Assembly (NCBI RefSeq): GCF_938023125.1
Contig: NZ_CALHDW010000006.1
Location: forward strand, 1-64,000
Reading direction: 5' to 3'
DNA from: an uncultured Porphyromonas sp.
Lineage (GTDB): Bacteria > Bacteroidota > Bacteroidia > Bacteroidales > Porphyromonadaceae
Length of the DNA: 64,000 nt
This document shows positions 42,069 to 50,675 of this stretch, one piece after another. The notes below the pieces were generated by a model. That model was given only the letters and a program-made list of their open reading frames with translations, was not told the origin of the DNA and made no database searches. Within the stretch, counting starts at the first letter, position 1; the number at the start of each line of letters is the position of its first letter. A program made the position numbers and the translations under genes.

Positions 42069-42527
42069 TTAATCTGCAAGCAGAGGGCGATCTCCTATAA
42101 GGCGATGCAGCAAAACAATCGCACGATCCTCTGCAAAATGCATGAGACGCTCCTCTTCGGGCGTTTTGTCGTCAATCCCCGAGAGATGGAGCACCCCATG
42201 TATGAGCACACGGTGCAACTCTTCTTCGTAGGGCACGCCAAACTTCTCGGCATTGCTCGCTACTGTCTCAAGGCTGATAAGGATGTCTCCTGTGATGAAT
42301 TCGGAGCCCTCGCTGGAGGCATCGAAGGTGAGGATGTCGGTGTAGTAGTCATGATTGAGGAAGAGTTTGTTGGCCTCAAGGATACCGGCATCGTTGGTAA
42401 ACTTGTAGGAAAGTTCACCCAGAGTTTTCCCCATTTCATTTGCCACTTGCCTAATCCAGCGGGCTATAATCTGCCGTCTTAGATGGGGAACTTTGACATT
42501 TCTTTCGGTGAAGTAATTGATCTTCAT
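42069..42527 (-). CDS. ybeY: Endoribonuclease YbeY
   Basis: YbeY takes part in 16S rRNA 3'-end maturation and ribosome quality control. The 152-residue product has the family core with TDILTFD and GDILISLETV, then HGVLHLSGIDDKTPEEE. The first two His ligands are present. The third, usually His in GYDH, is Asp here, a variant I associate with Bacteroidetes. It lies 19 bases downstream of the SpmAB-like gene. Confidence 0.92.
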   Translation of the reverse strand: MKINYFTERNVKVPHLRRQIIARWIRQVANEMGKTLGELSYKFTNDAGILEANKLFLNHDYYTDILTFDASSEGSEFITGDILISLETVASNAEKFGVPYEEELHRVLIHGVLHLSGIDDKTPEEERLMHFAEDRAIVLLHRLIGDRPLLAD

Positions 42528-42546
42528 GATCTATGTATTTAATTGT

Positions 42547-43806
42547 TTATGCAAAGAATAAATAGCCAATGAAGACGGAGGCAATAATGCCGGCTGCATC
42601 GGCGAGTAAAGAGTAACCAATAGTATAGCGGGTCTGTTTCACTTTGACGGCTCCATAGTACACCGCCACGATGTAGAGGGTGGTGTCAGTGCTCCCCTGT
42701 ACGATGGAGGCGATACGTCCCACCAAGCTATCCGCTCCGTAGGTTTGCATGGCATCTACCATCATAGCTCGGCTCCCGCTCCCGCTTAGGGGTTTTACGA
42801 GCATGGTGGGGAGAGCTTCTATCCATTCGCTATCTGCCCCTAAGAGCAGAACGAGCCGGCGGAGTCCCTCTATAATGAAGTCTAGAGCTCCCGAGGCACG
42901 GAATACAGCCACGCCCACGAGCATGGCCACGAGATAGGGGATAATGTTGACCGCCGTAGTAAATCCTCCCTTGGCTCCCTCCACAAAAGTCTCGAATATC
43001 TTGATGCGAGCGCGCACGCCGCTTATGAGGAATAGCACGATAGTGGTGAGGAGTAAGAGGCTAGCTGCAAGCGTGGTGCAGGTGCCAAACATCTCGGGAG
43101 AGAGTTGTTGCTTGAGTAGAACAATGAGGGCAATAAGTAGGGCAATGCCTCCAAAGAAGAGCAGAAGAGGGGCTTGCCATAGTTTGATTCTCTGGCGAGC
43201 TCCTACGAGTAGAATAGCTACGATGGTGGAGACGAGGGTTGCCAAAAGGATGGGGAAGAAAACATCCGCAGGGTTACTCGCTCCCGCTTGCATCCTAAAC
43301 GCCATGATACTTGTGGGGATAAGGGTGAGCCCACTTGCATTGATGGCAAGGAACATGATCATGGCATCGGAGGCTCTATCCGGCTCTTTGTTGAGCTCTT
43401 GCAGGCGTTTCATAGTCTCCAGGCCTAGGGGCGTTGCGGCATTGTCTAGCCCTAGTAGATTGGCGGAGATACTCATAAAGATCTTGCCCATGGCGGGGTC
43501 GCCTTGAGGGATTGAGGGGAATAGCGTGCGCAGTAGAGGGCTGATCCCCTTGGCCATCCGTGGTATTAGTCCGCTCTTTTCGCCCACACTCATCAGCCCC
43601 ATCCAGAAGCAAAGAACCCCCGTAAGGGCAAGGGCTATCTCAAAAGCAGCCCGAGCGGATTCGAAGGTGGCTTGCAGGATGGTATTGAAGATGGTGAGGT
43701 CGCCTTGGAAAATGCACCGAACACACCCCGCAAGTAAAGCAGAAACAAAAAAAGCAACAAAAAGAAAATCTAGAGGCCCTATAGCCCTTTTTTGTTTTAG
43801 TCGCAT
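42547..43806 (-). CDS. SpmA/SpmB-type fused nucleoside-recognition membrane protein
   Basis: The 419-residue protein joins two gate-domain (nucleoside recognition) halves like SpmA and SpmB of Bacillus. About ten membrane segments are visible. The first half contains LDNAATPLGLETMKRLQEL, the second contains KPLSGSGSRAMMVDAM and GSTDTTLYIVAVYYGAV. The organism does not sporulate, so the role is a transport or envelope function that is not known. It precedes ybeY on the same strand, and a promoter-like TACATTTGT lies near 43932-43940. Confidence 0.88.
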   Translation of the reverse strand: MRLKQKRAIGPLDFLFVAFFVSALLAGCVRCIFQGDLTIFNTILQATFESARAAFEIALALTGVLCFWMGLMSVGEKSGLIPRMAKGISPLLRTLFPSIPQGDPAMGKIFMSISANLLGLDNAATPLGLETMKRLQELNKEPDRASDAMIMFLAINASGLTLIPTSIMAFRMQAGASNPADVFFPILLATLVSTIVAILLVGARQRIKLWQAPLLLFFGGIALLIALIVLLKQQLSPEMFGTCTTLAASLLLLTTIVLFLISGVRARIKIFETFVEGAKGGFTTAVNIIPYLVAMLVGVAVFRASGALDFIIEGLRRLVLLLGADSEWIEALPTMLVKPLSGSGSRAMMVDAMQTYGADSLVGRIASIVQGSTDTTLYIVAVYYGAVKVKQTRYTIGYSLLADAAGIIASVFIGYLFFA

Positions 43807-44060
43807 ACCTTCCCCTTTCCTCGGAGTTGCGTGTAGGAGTGGTTCTCTCTGTATAGGGACCTTATTTCGCTCCTATTCCCTATATGATATATATAGAGGG
43901 AGAGCAACCATGAGTTAATATCTTATTCTTGTACAAATGTACTAAAAAGAATTGAGAATAACTTCGTTTTCGGAATTTTAGGAGTTGAGAAAATAGACCG
44001 CTCTCCCGAGGGCTTAAGTTGCTAATCCTCAGGGGAGTGTTGCGATTTAGGAGCGAAATG

Positions 44061-46331
44061 TTATTTTTGCAGCTTTGCTCGCTTTTCTTTCTGTGCTTCT
44101 TCCTCGGCTTTGCGTGTTGCCTTCTCCTCGGCTCGTGTGGGCATCCCAAGTATTCTGCGGTCGGAATTGGAGGGATTCCACTTCTCGCCATACCGCTCGC
44201 GCATCCGCTTAATATACTCCTCATTGAGGTTGTTACGCTCCCTCTTTTGCTCAGATTGGGCTGCTCTACGGCTTGCCTCTTCGCTCAGTTTTAACCCGGA
44301 AGGACGCTGCTTGGAGAGGGGGACTTCCGTTACATTCCAATGAATCTCGTTGGTGAACTTAGCTTGGATGGTCATTGCCTTGGGGTAGAGGTAGGAGGGC
44401 TCGGGTTGGCTGGTGGGGTAGTGACCGGCATCCCACTTACCATTGTTGTTTTGGTCTATCCACAGACGGCCGTAGTAGCTACCGGCTGGCAGCATATCTA
44501 GTGTGATTGTGCTATCGGGGAGTACGGGGCGAGCGATGAGTACCTTGTTATCTTCGGACAATATCTCTACATAGGCCGTTGCTCCTCGGGTGGCCAAGCT
44601 GTCAAATGTAAGGGTGAAGGCTCCAAATTTATCCTCACTCTCCAGCTCGAGATCGAGGGACGAGGTGCGGCTGGGAATGCCGTAGCAAGAGTGAATTGCT
44701 GCGGAGTCTAATTGGAGGCGGTACTTTGTGCCCAACCGAAGGTCGGCTAGGATCTGTAGTTGCAGAGCCTGCTCGGGATGGAGGCGTAGCTGCACGGTCT
44801 GTGGCGTCTCCGTGGAGTCTACCACACTATATAGGTGCACCTTGCTCGTATCTATGTGGATGGGCGGCTGGGCAAAGGCGATAGCCATCGTATCGCGCGG
44901 AGTGAGGGCAAAGGGCGAGGTGCTCCTGACAAGTTGGGGTGTGAGGTGCGGATTTTTCTCGTCCACCTCTAGGGTGGTGTTGGAGGAGGCGGGGTCGTCG
45001 CCTACGCTATTGCCGGGGGCAACCATCTCCTTAGGGCCATCGTGGTTCGCCTCTCCACTTTGAGCCGAAGGAGGGGGAAGAGGCTTCTCGGCGTTGCGTT
45101 GGCTCTGTGCGACTTTATTTCGTCTCTCTTCTATTTTTTTGCGGATTACGCCCTTTTTGGGAGCTCGATAGATCAGTTTAAGGGTATCGGTCTGTAGTGT
45201 GGGGTGCTCTAGTGAGTCGAGAGAGGGGTATTGGGCAAGTACCTGCAGCGTGTCTTGCTTGCAGTAGTTGCTATCTGTAATCCAATAGGTTACCTCTTTT
45301 CGCTTCTCGTCAATCTGGGGGAGGAGTAAATCCTTCTTTTCGAGGGGTGCACCCAAAATCCGCACGTGGGGGAGCTGCTCCAGCGGTTGGCTAAAGGAGA
45401 GCGTTATACGAGTGGAGTCTTGTCGGGCGCTCTTTTGCAAGAAATTTTTTTGTGGCAAGTCTACCGAATAGAGAAGTAGGTGGTCCGGCTCCTCCTTTTT
45501 GCCCGGAACCGAAGTCGGTTTCTGCCCGGGATTTTCTAAAGAATCAGCTGATTCCGGGGGAGCTTCCTGGCTGGATTCTTTTACAGAATCAGCTGCAAAG
45601 GAGGCCGCTTTCTCGGCCTTGGTGGATGGTGCTACCGCCTCTACGGGTTCGTTTAGGAAGGCAAAGCCCTCCGATCGCTGGCTATAACTGAAGGTGTGGT
45701 CGAGGTCGTTGAGTGCAAAGAGCCGGTACTTGCCCGGTGCTAGGTGGGTGATTACAAAAGAGCCATCGCTCATGGTACGCCCTGTGCGTAGGAAGGCTTG
45801 GGTGCGGAAGAGGCTGTCGGGTCCCTCCCGGTGTACCCCCACGAATATATTGGGTACGGGGTAAAGCCCTTGAGCATCTAGTACTTGCCCCCGTATTTCC
45901 ATGCTGTCTAGCTTGTCGCCTGTGGAGAACGCAAACACAAAACCTTCGAGAGGATTGCCCTCGTTTAGGTCTACAATGGCATCGGTAAAGTCTATGGTGT
46001 AGGTGGTATTGCTGTGTAGAGAATCCTCAAAAATGATGGTAATACTCTTGCCGGTACCCGAGAGGATGCGAGGGGTCATGTTCTGAGGCGGAGCAAAGAT
46101 TACCTTTTCGTTGCTCTTCTCCACCTTTACATTCTCGTCGAACGTGAGTTTGATCTTTTTCCCAGAGAAGTGGGTCGCTCCATTGGCGGGGTCGCTTTTG
46201 ATGAGCCTGGGGGGGGTCATATCATAGGGGCCTCCCTCGGGAGAGGCTTGCTTGGCACAGCCTATGATAAGGCTGGTGAGTAGCAACGATAGGACTACAA
46301 AGGGTAGGAGTAGGGGCGAGAATTGCTTCAT
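44061..46331 (-). CDS. Lipoprotein with Ig-like (SbsA/Big_5) domain
   Basis: The 756-residue lipoprotein has a lipobox (SLIIGC, Cys25). It starts with an SbsA-type Ig-like domain (about 30-130: TPPRLIKSDPANGATHFSGKKIKLTFDENV), followed by a carboxypeptidase-regulatory-like beta domain. The middle has a Ser/Pro/Glu-rich low-complexity segment (about 230-290), and the C-terminus is strongly basic and charged (KRERNNLNEEYIKRMRERYG). Proteins of this architecture are common in Bacteroidetes; the role is unknown. It is the last gene of the mltG operon. Confidence 0.85.
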   Translation of the reverse strand: MKQFSPLLLPFVVLSLLLTSLIIGCAKQASPEGGPYDMTPPRLIKSDPANGATHFSGKKIKLTFDENVKVEKSNEKVIFAPPQNMTPRILSGTGKSITIIFEDSLHSNTTYTIDFTDAIVDLNEGNPLEGFVFAFSTGDKLDSMEIRGQVLDAQGLYPVPNIFVGVHREGPDSLFRTQAFLRTGRTMSDGSFVITHLAPGKYRLFALNDLDHTFSYSQRSEGFAFLNEPVEAVAPSTKAEKAASFAADSVKESSQEAPPESADSLENPGQKPTSVPGKKEEPDHLLLYSVDLPQKNFLQKSARQDSTRITLSFSQPLEQLPHVRILGAPLEKKDLLLPQIDEKRKEVTYWITDSNYCKQDTLQVLAQYPSLDSLEHPTLQTDTLKLIYRAPKKGVIRKKIEERRNKVAQSQRNAEKPLPPPSAQSGEANHDGPKEMVAPGNSVGDDPASSNTTLEVDEKNPHLTPQLVRSTSPFALTPRDTMAIAFAQPPIHIDTSKVHLYSVVDSTETPQTVQLRLHPEQALQLQILADLRLGTKYRLQLDSAAIHSCYGIPSRTSSLDLELESEDKFGAFTLTFDSLATRGATAYVEILSEDNKVLIARPVLPDSTITLDMLPAGSYYGRLWIDQNNNGKWDAGHYPTSQPEPSYLYPKAMTIQAKFTNEIHWNVTEVPLSKQRPSGLKLSEEASRRAAQSEQKRERNNLNEEYIKRMRERYGEKWNPSNSDRRILGMPTRAEEKATRKAEEEAQKEKRAKLQK

Positions 46332-46365
46332 TACTTCGTCTGAAAAAGCGATATGGGGATTACGG

Positions 46366-46977
46366 CTAGTGGAGGGGCTGAGGGATATCGGCGGGGCGAA
46401 TCGTCTCGGGTTCGCCCTGGGTGAGGGAAACGATGGCCGTGGTGCCGCCTAGGGCGCAACCCCCATCCAAGATGGTGTAGACCTCGTGGCCGTATAGCTC
46501 GTCTATGAGTTCGGGGTCTGTACGGTACTCAGGGTCCTCTTTTTTATTGGGAAGAGAGGCGGTAAGTAAGGGCTCGTCGAGCACTTCCAGAAGGAGGGCA
46601 GTGAGCGGATGTAGAGGGAGCCGCAATCCTACTTCGTGCTTGTTAATGAGGAGCTTAGGTAGCTCGGAGGTGGCAGGCAGTAGGTAGGTGATGGGGTCGC
46701 TCTCGTGCTCACGGATGTAGCGAAACGAGGTGTTGTCTACCTTGGCATAGCGTGTAAAGTCCGCTAGGTCGCGGCACATGATAGTGAGTCTATGCCTCTT
46801 GGGATCTACCCCCTTGAGCCTACACACCTCTTCAATGGCTCGTGCTTTGTAGGCAGAGCATCCGTAGGAGTAGCTAATGCCCGTAGGGTAGATAATAATA
46901 GCTCCATCACGTATTTGGGCAGCTACCTTGTGCAGGAGATCCCAGTCGGGCGTCTCGGGATAGATCTTGGTAATCAT
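46366..46977 (-). CDS. Sua5/YciO/YrdC-family protein
   Basis: The 203-residue protein has a single YrdC domain (AAQIRDGAIIIYPTGISYSYGCSAYKARAI). It probably makes threonylcarbamoyl-AMP, the first step of t6A formation, from Thr, bicarbonate and ATP, using TsaE (19501-19923) later in the same pathway. It lacks the C-terminal Sua5 domain, so a YciO-like paralogue cannot be excluded. It lies between the ComEA-like gene and the Ig-like lipoprotein gene. Confidence 0.85.
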   Translation of the reverse strand: MITKIYPETPDWDLLHKVAAQIRDGAIIIYPTGISYSYGCSAYKARAIEEVCRLKGVDPKRHRLTIMCRDLADFTRYAKVDNTSFRYIREHESDPITYLLPATSELPKLLINKHEVGLRLPLHPLTALLLEVLDEPLLTASLPNKKEDPEYRTDPELIDELYGHEVYTILDGGCALGGTTAIVSLTQGEPETIRPADIPQPLH

Positions 46978-47007
46978 AGGCTCTTGTTTCCTCTTTTTGT
47001 TTGAGAA

Positions 47008-47715
47008 TTAGAACGTAAAATAGTGCCCCAATCGGATACTATCATCGTGCGTGAACTCGGGCAAATTGGCGAGTTGTTGCCAACCTTGTAGTTTGCCGTC
47101 GCGGTAGAGAATGCGTGCTATGGCATTCCGTTGCCCCCTATTGAGGTAGGGATGCTGAGGCAGACTATCGTAGGGGAGCGTGCCGAGTGCAATGCGTTGG
47201 GGGGCGGTGCCTAGGGTAAAGTAGGGGTAGATTTGTTGGAACTTCTCCGTAGTCATACCGTAGACTTCTTGCAGTTGCAAGAGGGTGTAAAAGCCGCCGA
47301 GTCGCTCTCTATAGCGCACAATCCTCTGTGCAAAGGTAGCTCCGATGCCGGGAACTTGGGTGAGCGTTGCCGAGTCGGCTTGGTTGAGGGGGAGGGTAAT
47401 CCCCTCGGGAATTTTTCGGCTACCGGTGTAGCTGTGGTCGGAAGCGGGCGGACCTACGTAGTCTTTGCTGAGTACGAGGCTGTCTCGAGCTGCTAGGCTA
47501 GCCCTGCCTGCCTGGGTGGTGGCTCCGTTGCTATAAAGGGAGGTCTCTTGGGTGTTTGAGGCGATTTGATGCGTTTGGGGGAGTAGTCTTTCTTTGCTTT
47601 GTGGCTTACCCCAGAGCAGGAGGGTGGCTCCTACGCCGGCCAAGCAGACGAAGAAGAAAAAGACAAGAAGGTCGCTCTTGCCAAAACGAAAGAACTTACT
47701 CAGATGCGAGTTCAT
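47008..47715 (-). CDS. ComEA-like helix-hairpin-helix protein
   Basis: The start MNSHLSKFFRFG at 47715 gives 235 residues with one membrane segment (about residues 16-38) and an outside part with helix-hairpin-helix motifs: LNQADSATLTQVPGIGATFAQRI, and later LNRGQRNAIARIL. An upstream start at 47781 is possible but would overlap lolD by 86 bases. ComEA binds incoming DNA; in this context DNA uptake or another nucleic-acid role is inferred. Confidence 0.85.
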   Translation of the reverse strand: MNSHLSKFFRFGKSDLLVFFFFVCLAGVGATLLLWGKPQSKERLLPQTHQIASNTQETSLYSNGATTQAGRASLAARDSLVLSKDYVGPPASDHSYTGSRKIPEGITLPLNQADSATLTQVPGIGATFAQRIVRYRERLGGFYTLLQLQEVYGMTTEKFQQIYPYFTLGTAPQRIALGTLPYDSLPQHPYLNRGQRNAIARILYRDGKLQGWQQLANLPEFTHDDSIRLGHYFTF

Positions 47716-48427
47716 AGCTCTCTTGGGGGGCTGTTTGGGTGCTTGATGGCAATTTGCTTTCGTCGGATTCGATTTGTCCATCGCGCAGTGTGATGATGCG
47801 ATCGGCTCGCTCTGCCATCGTGCGGTCGTGAGTTACGAAGATGATCGTTTGCCCCATCTCTCGGCTAAGGCGGGCGAAAAGTTGATGAAGCTCTTCCTTA
47901 TTTTTACTATCGAGACTACCCGAGGGTTCATCGGCGAGTAGTACATCCGGATGATTGATGAGGGCACGAGCTACGGCCACGCGCTGCTTCTCCCCTCCGG
48001 ATAGCTCGCGAGGGGCATGCTGGCAACGATCTGCCAGACCGAGCATCGTGAGGAGTTCTTCTGCATGCTTTAGCGCCTCCCGCCGCGATTCACCTGCGAT
48101 GAGGGCAGGGAGGGCTGCGTTCTCAAGAGCGGTGAACTCGGGGAGTAGTTCGTGGAATTGGAAGACAAAGCCGAGGTGCTTGTTGCGGAAGTCCGCTTGC
48201 TGCCGAGCCGAGAGGGTGTGCGGATTCACCCCTCGAATGCAGACCTGCCCCGAGGTGGGCGTGTCAAGAGCTCCCATGATTTGTAGGAGGGTTGTCTTGC
48301 CTGCTCCACTCGCTCCCACGATGGCAATGACTTCACCTTGCGTCACCGAAAATGAGACGCCGCATAATACTTCGAGCGAGCCAAAGCTCTTGTGGAGTTG
48401 CTCTATGGCGATGAATGGGGTTTGCAT
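47696..48427 (-). CDS. ABC transporter ATP-binding protein, LolD type
   Basis: The 243-residue ATPase has Walker A GASGAGKTTLLQ (about residues 36-47), signature LSGGEKQRVAVARAL and Walker B VLLADEPSG. It resembles LolD and would drive lipoprotein release from the inner membrane; the LolE-like permease at 20929-22155 is a plausible partner on another strand and operon. The start overlaps the tcdA stop by one base (TGATG). Confidence 0.9.
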   Translation of the reverse strand: MQTPFIAIEQLHKSFGSLEVLCGVSFSVTQGEVIAIVGASGAGKTTLLQIMGALDTPTSGQVCIRGVNPHTLSARQQADFRNKHLGFVFQFHELLPEFTALENAALPALIAGESRREALKHAEELLTMLGLADRCQHAPRELSGGEKQRVAVARALINHPDVLLADEPSGSLDSKNKEELHQLFARLSREMGQTIIFVTHDRTMAERADRIITLRDGQIESDESKLPSSTQTAPQESYELASE

Positions 48428-49173
48428 CAGTCTGTTGTTGGTAGGTATGGGGTGACGAGTTGTCTTAATACGTAGCTAGCAAGGAAGCATCCAAAGAGAT
48501 TGGGCATGTAGGAGATGGTGCCCACGGTGGAGCGTTTACCCGGCTCTGCGGTGGTGGATTGTATGGCGTGCGGTAGGGCTTTCTCTGTAGAGAAGACAAC
48601 CGGTATTCCCTTGTGCACGCCGCGTTCTCGCAGTGCTTTGCGTACGGCTTTGGCTAGAGCGCACGTGTGGCTTGCGCTTATATCTTCGATGTGGAGGGCT
48701 GTGGGGTCGAGTTTGGCCCCTGCTCCCATAGACGAAACAACGGGAATCTTGCGCTTATGCGCCTCTACGAGCAACTCCATTTTAGGGGCTAATGTGTCGA
48801 TGGCGTCCACCACAAAATCGGGGTGACACTGCTCAAAGAGAGGAGCCACATCCTCAGGAGTGAGGTATTGGGTCACCAACGTGAGGTTTACTTCGGGCTC
48901 TATGCGCCTCAGCTCTTGTGCCAGGGCCTCCGTCTTGAATGTGCCTAACGTGTCTTGATAAGCCACCATCTGTCGGTTGAGATTGCTGAGGGAGACTTTA
49001 TCCCCATCCACGAGGGTAAGTCGCCCAATCCCTGCGCGAACTAATAGGTGAGCCGTTATTCCCCCCACGCCTCCAAGCCCTACGAGTAGGACGTGCGCAG
49101 AGCGGAGATGTTGTAAGGCCTCCTCGCCTATCAAAAGCTCGGTGCGGCAGAATGCTTCGCTAAAGTCGGTCAA
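48427..49173 (-). CDS. tcdA: tRNA threonylcarbamoyladenosine dehydratase
   Basis: TcdA cyclises t6A to ct6A in an ATP-dependent reaction. The 248-residue E1-like protein has the nucleotide-binding motif GLGGVGGITAHLLVRAG (about residues 34-50) and the DGDKVSLSNLNRQ segment. DAIDTLAPKMELL and AGAKLDPTALHIEDIS are TcdA signatures. It completes, with tsaE and the Sua5-like gene, three t6A-pathway genes in this window. It lies 6 bases after mltG. Confidence 0.92.
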   Translation of the reverse strand: MTDFSEAFCRTELLIGEEALQHLRSAHVLLVGLGGVGGITAHLLVRAGIGRLTLVDGDKVSLSNLNRQMVAYQDTLGTFKTEALAQELRRIEPEVNLTLVTQYLTPEDVAPLFEQCHPDFVVDAIDTLAPKMELLVEAHKRKIPVVSSMGAGAKLDPTALHIEDISASHTCALAKAVRKALRERGVHKGIPVVFSTEKALPHAIQSTTAEPGKRSTVGTISYMPNLFGCFLASYVLRQLVTPYLPTTD

Positions 49174-49179
49174 AGCGCT

Positions 49180-50277
49180 TTACTTAATGGCTCGTTTGTC
49201 CAATTCGGCTTGGTAGGCTTTGGCATTGCGTTTGTGCTCCGTGTAGTTGGAGGCAAAGGCGTGGTAGCCGGAGAAGTCCGCTCGGGCACACATATATCTG
49301 TAGTCGTGCTTTTTGTAGTGAAGTACGCTATCGATGGTACTTTGCTCGGGGTAACAGATCGGCCCCGGGGGCAATCCCTTTACCTTATAGGTGTTGTAGG
49401 GCGAGTCGGCACTCAGCTGTATTTGCCCAATGCGTTTGACCGTGAAGTCGCCATAAGCGTAGCGAGCTGTGGGGTCGGCTTGGAGCTTCATCCCCTCGCG
49501 AAGGCGGTTGATATAAAGCCCGGCGATGGTGCTGTGCTCGTCTTTCTTTGCGCTCTCTTCTTGTACGATGGAGGCGATGGTTGTAATCTCGGCCGGGGAG
49601 AATCCGGCTTCTGTGGCAAGGCGTTTGCGCTCGTCGGTCCAGAACTTTTTATACTCTTCGTGGAAGAGAGCGACAAGGGAGTCGGGCGAAATATCCCAAC
49701 GTACCTTGTATTCGTTGGGCATAAAGAGGGTACGTATGGTAATGGTATCCACGCCTAGAGAGGTGCAGAATTGGACGTCTTGCAGTCGCTCTCTCAGGCT
49801 CTCGGGCTTCATCCTAAGCTCCCCGGTTAGCGTTTTTATCAGCTCCTCTTGTGTGCGAGTCCCTCGTGTGATTTGTAGGGTAACGAGGCTCTCTTCTCCA
49901 CTTGTGAGGGTGGCGAAAAGGGTGTGAAGGCTCATGGAGGGCTCAATGCGATAACGCCCGGATTGAAGTTTCCCTTTGGTGCGTAGAACCCAAGGAGCCA
50001 CGCGATGTAACACGCCGGGATAGCGTACCAAAATGCGTTTTTCGATCTGCTGGAGCACATCGTCGGCCGTGGTGTTCTCAGTGACATATACATACATTCC
50101 TTCCCCAGATTTCCCTATGGGGGCAAAGCGATACAACCCGATGAGTCCTACAACAGTCAGTACTACGACGATGAGTAAGGTGGTGAGTAGGGTACGGCGT
50201 ACACGGCGGCGGTGTACTTTGCGTCTGTCCATTCCGGGACGCCACTTAGGGTGATATGATGAGTTTCTTCGTTTCAT
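49180..50277 (-). CDS. mltG: Endolytic murein transglycosylase MltG
   Basis: MltG cuts nascent glycan strands and sets their length at the inner membrane. The 365-residue protein has an N-terminal membrane segment (about residues 29-50, LLTTLLIVVVLTVVGLIGLY) and a YceG domain with the catalytic Glu in ASIVQEESAK. NTYKVKGLPPGPICYP is the family signature. It is the first gene of the operon ending at 44061; a promoter lies 22-30 bases upstream. Confidence 0.93.
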   Translation of the reverse strand: MKRRNSSYHPKWRPGMDRRKVHRRRVRRTLLTTLLIVVVLTVVGLIGLYRFAPIGKSGEGMYVYVTENTTADDVLQQIEKRILVRYPGVLHRVAPWVLRTKGKLQSGRYRIEPSMSLHTLFATLTSGEESLVTLQITRGTRTQEELIKTLTGELRMKPESLRERLQDVQFCTSLGVDTITIRTLFMPNEYKVRWDISPDSLVALFHEEYKKFWTDERKRLATEAGFSPAEITTIASIVQEESAKKDEHSTIAGLYINRLREGMKLQADPTARYAYGDFTVKRIGQIQLSADSPYNTYKVKGLPPGPICYPEQSTIDSVLHYKKHDYRYMCARADFSGYHAFASNYTEHKRNAKAYQAELDKRAIK

Positions 50278-50675
50278 CGGCTTAGCTAATTTGTGTACGC
50301 AAAGATAGAAAAATATACTGCAGAGAGGGCTCCCCTACTCTAGATCCGAAGAAAGGGAGAGGGAATTTTGTTTTTGTGCTACATTCCTCTCCCGAGACTT
50401 TGCCCTGAGGGCTTTTTCTTTGCTCCCCTCTAGCTAGGCAGATAGCAGCTTTAAGTTTTTATTAAATAGCTGATTGTTAGAAGAGGTGTTGTATTTCTAT
50501 CGTTTCTTTCTTGCTTTATTCTGTTCTTCTTTCTATTTGTAATGTTGTGTTCGAAATAATGTCGTAACTTTCGGGCAGAGACGAAATTAGATTGACGGAA
50601 TAAGGTGGATGCCATCCGCCTTTGCAGGGTTTTTGTCGGGCTGTAGAGCTAAGTATTTTATTAAAATAATAGATT
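50278..50675. other. Divergent intergenic region between mltG and an LRR gene
   Basis: Besides the mltG promoter (50299-50307), a weak plus-strand minus-7 box TAACTTTC lies at 50565-50572. A hairpin GGTGGAT/ATCCGCC at 50604-50620 would fall in the leader of the LRR gene. No small gene is evident. Confidence 0.55.
50299..50307 (-). promoter_or_regulatory. Minus-7 box for the mltG operon
   Basis: TATCTTTGC on the minus strand fits TAnnTTTGY, giving a leader of about 15 bases before the mltG ATG. Confidence 0.65.

Noticed and set aside
12767..45595. Sequence GAATCAGCTG or AATCAGCTGG repeated at 12767, 12789, 45541 and 45586, including a 14-bp palindrome at 45541-45554
   Set aside because: The copies at 45541 and 45586 encode Ala-Asp-Ser in a low-complexity part of the Ig-like lipoprotein, so recurrence is explained by coding; the intergenic pair alone is too weak to call a repeat family.
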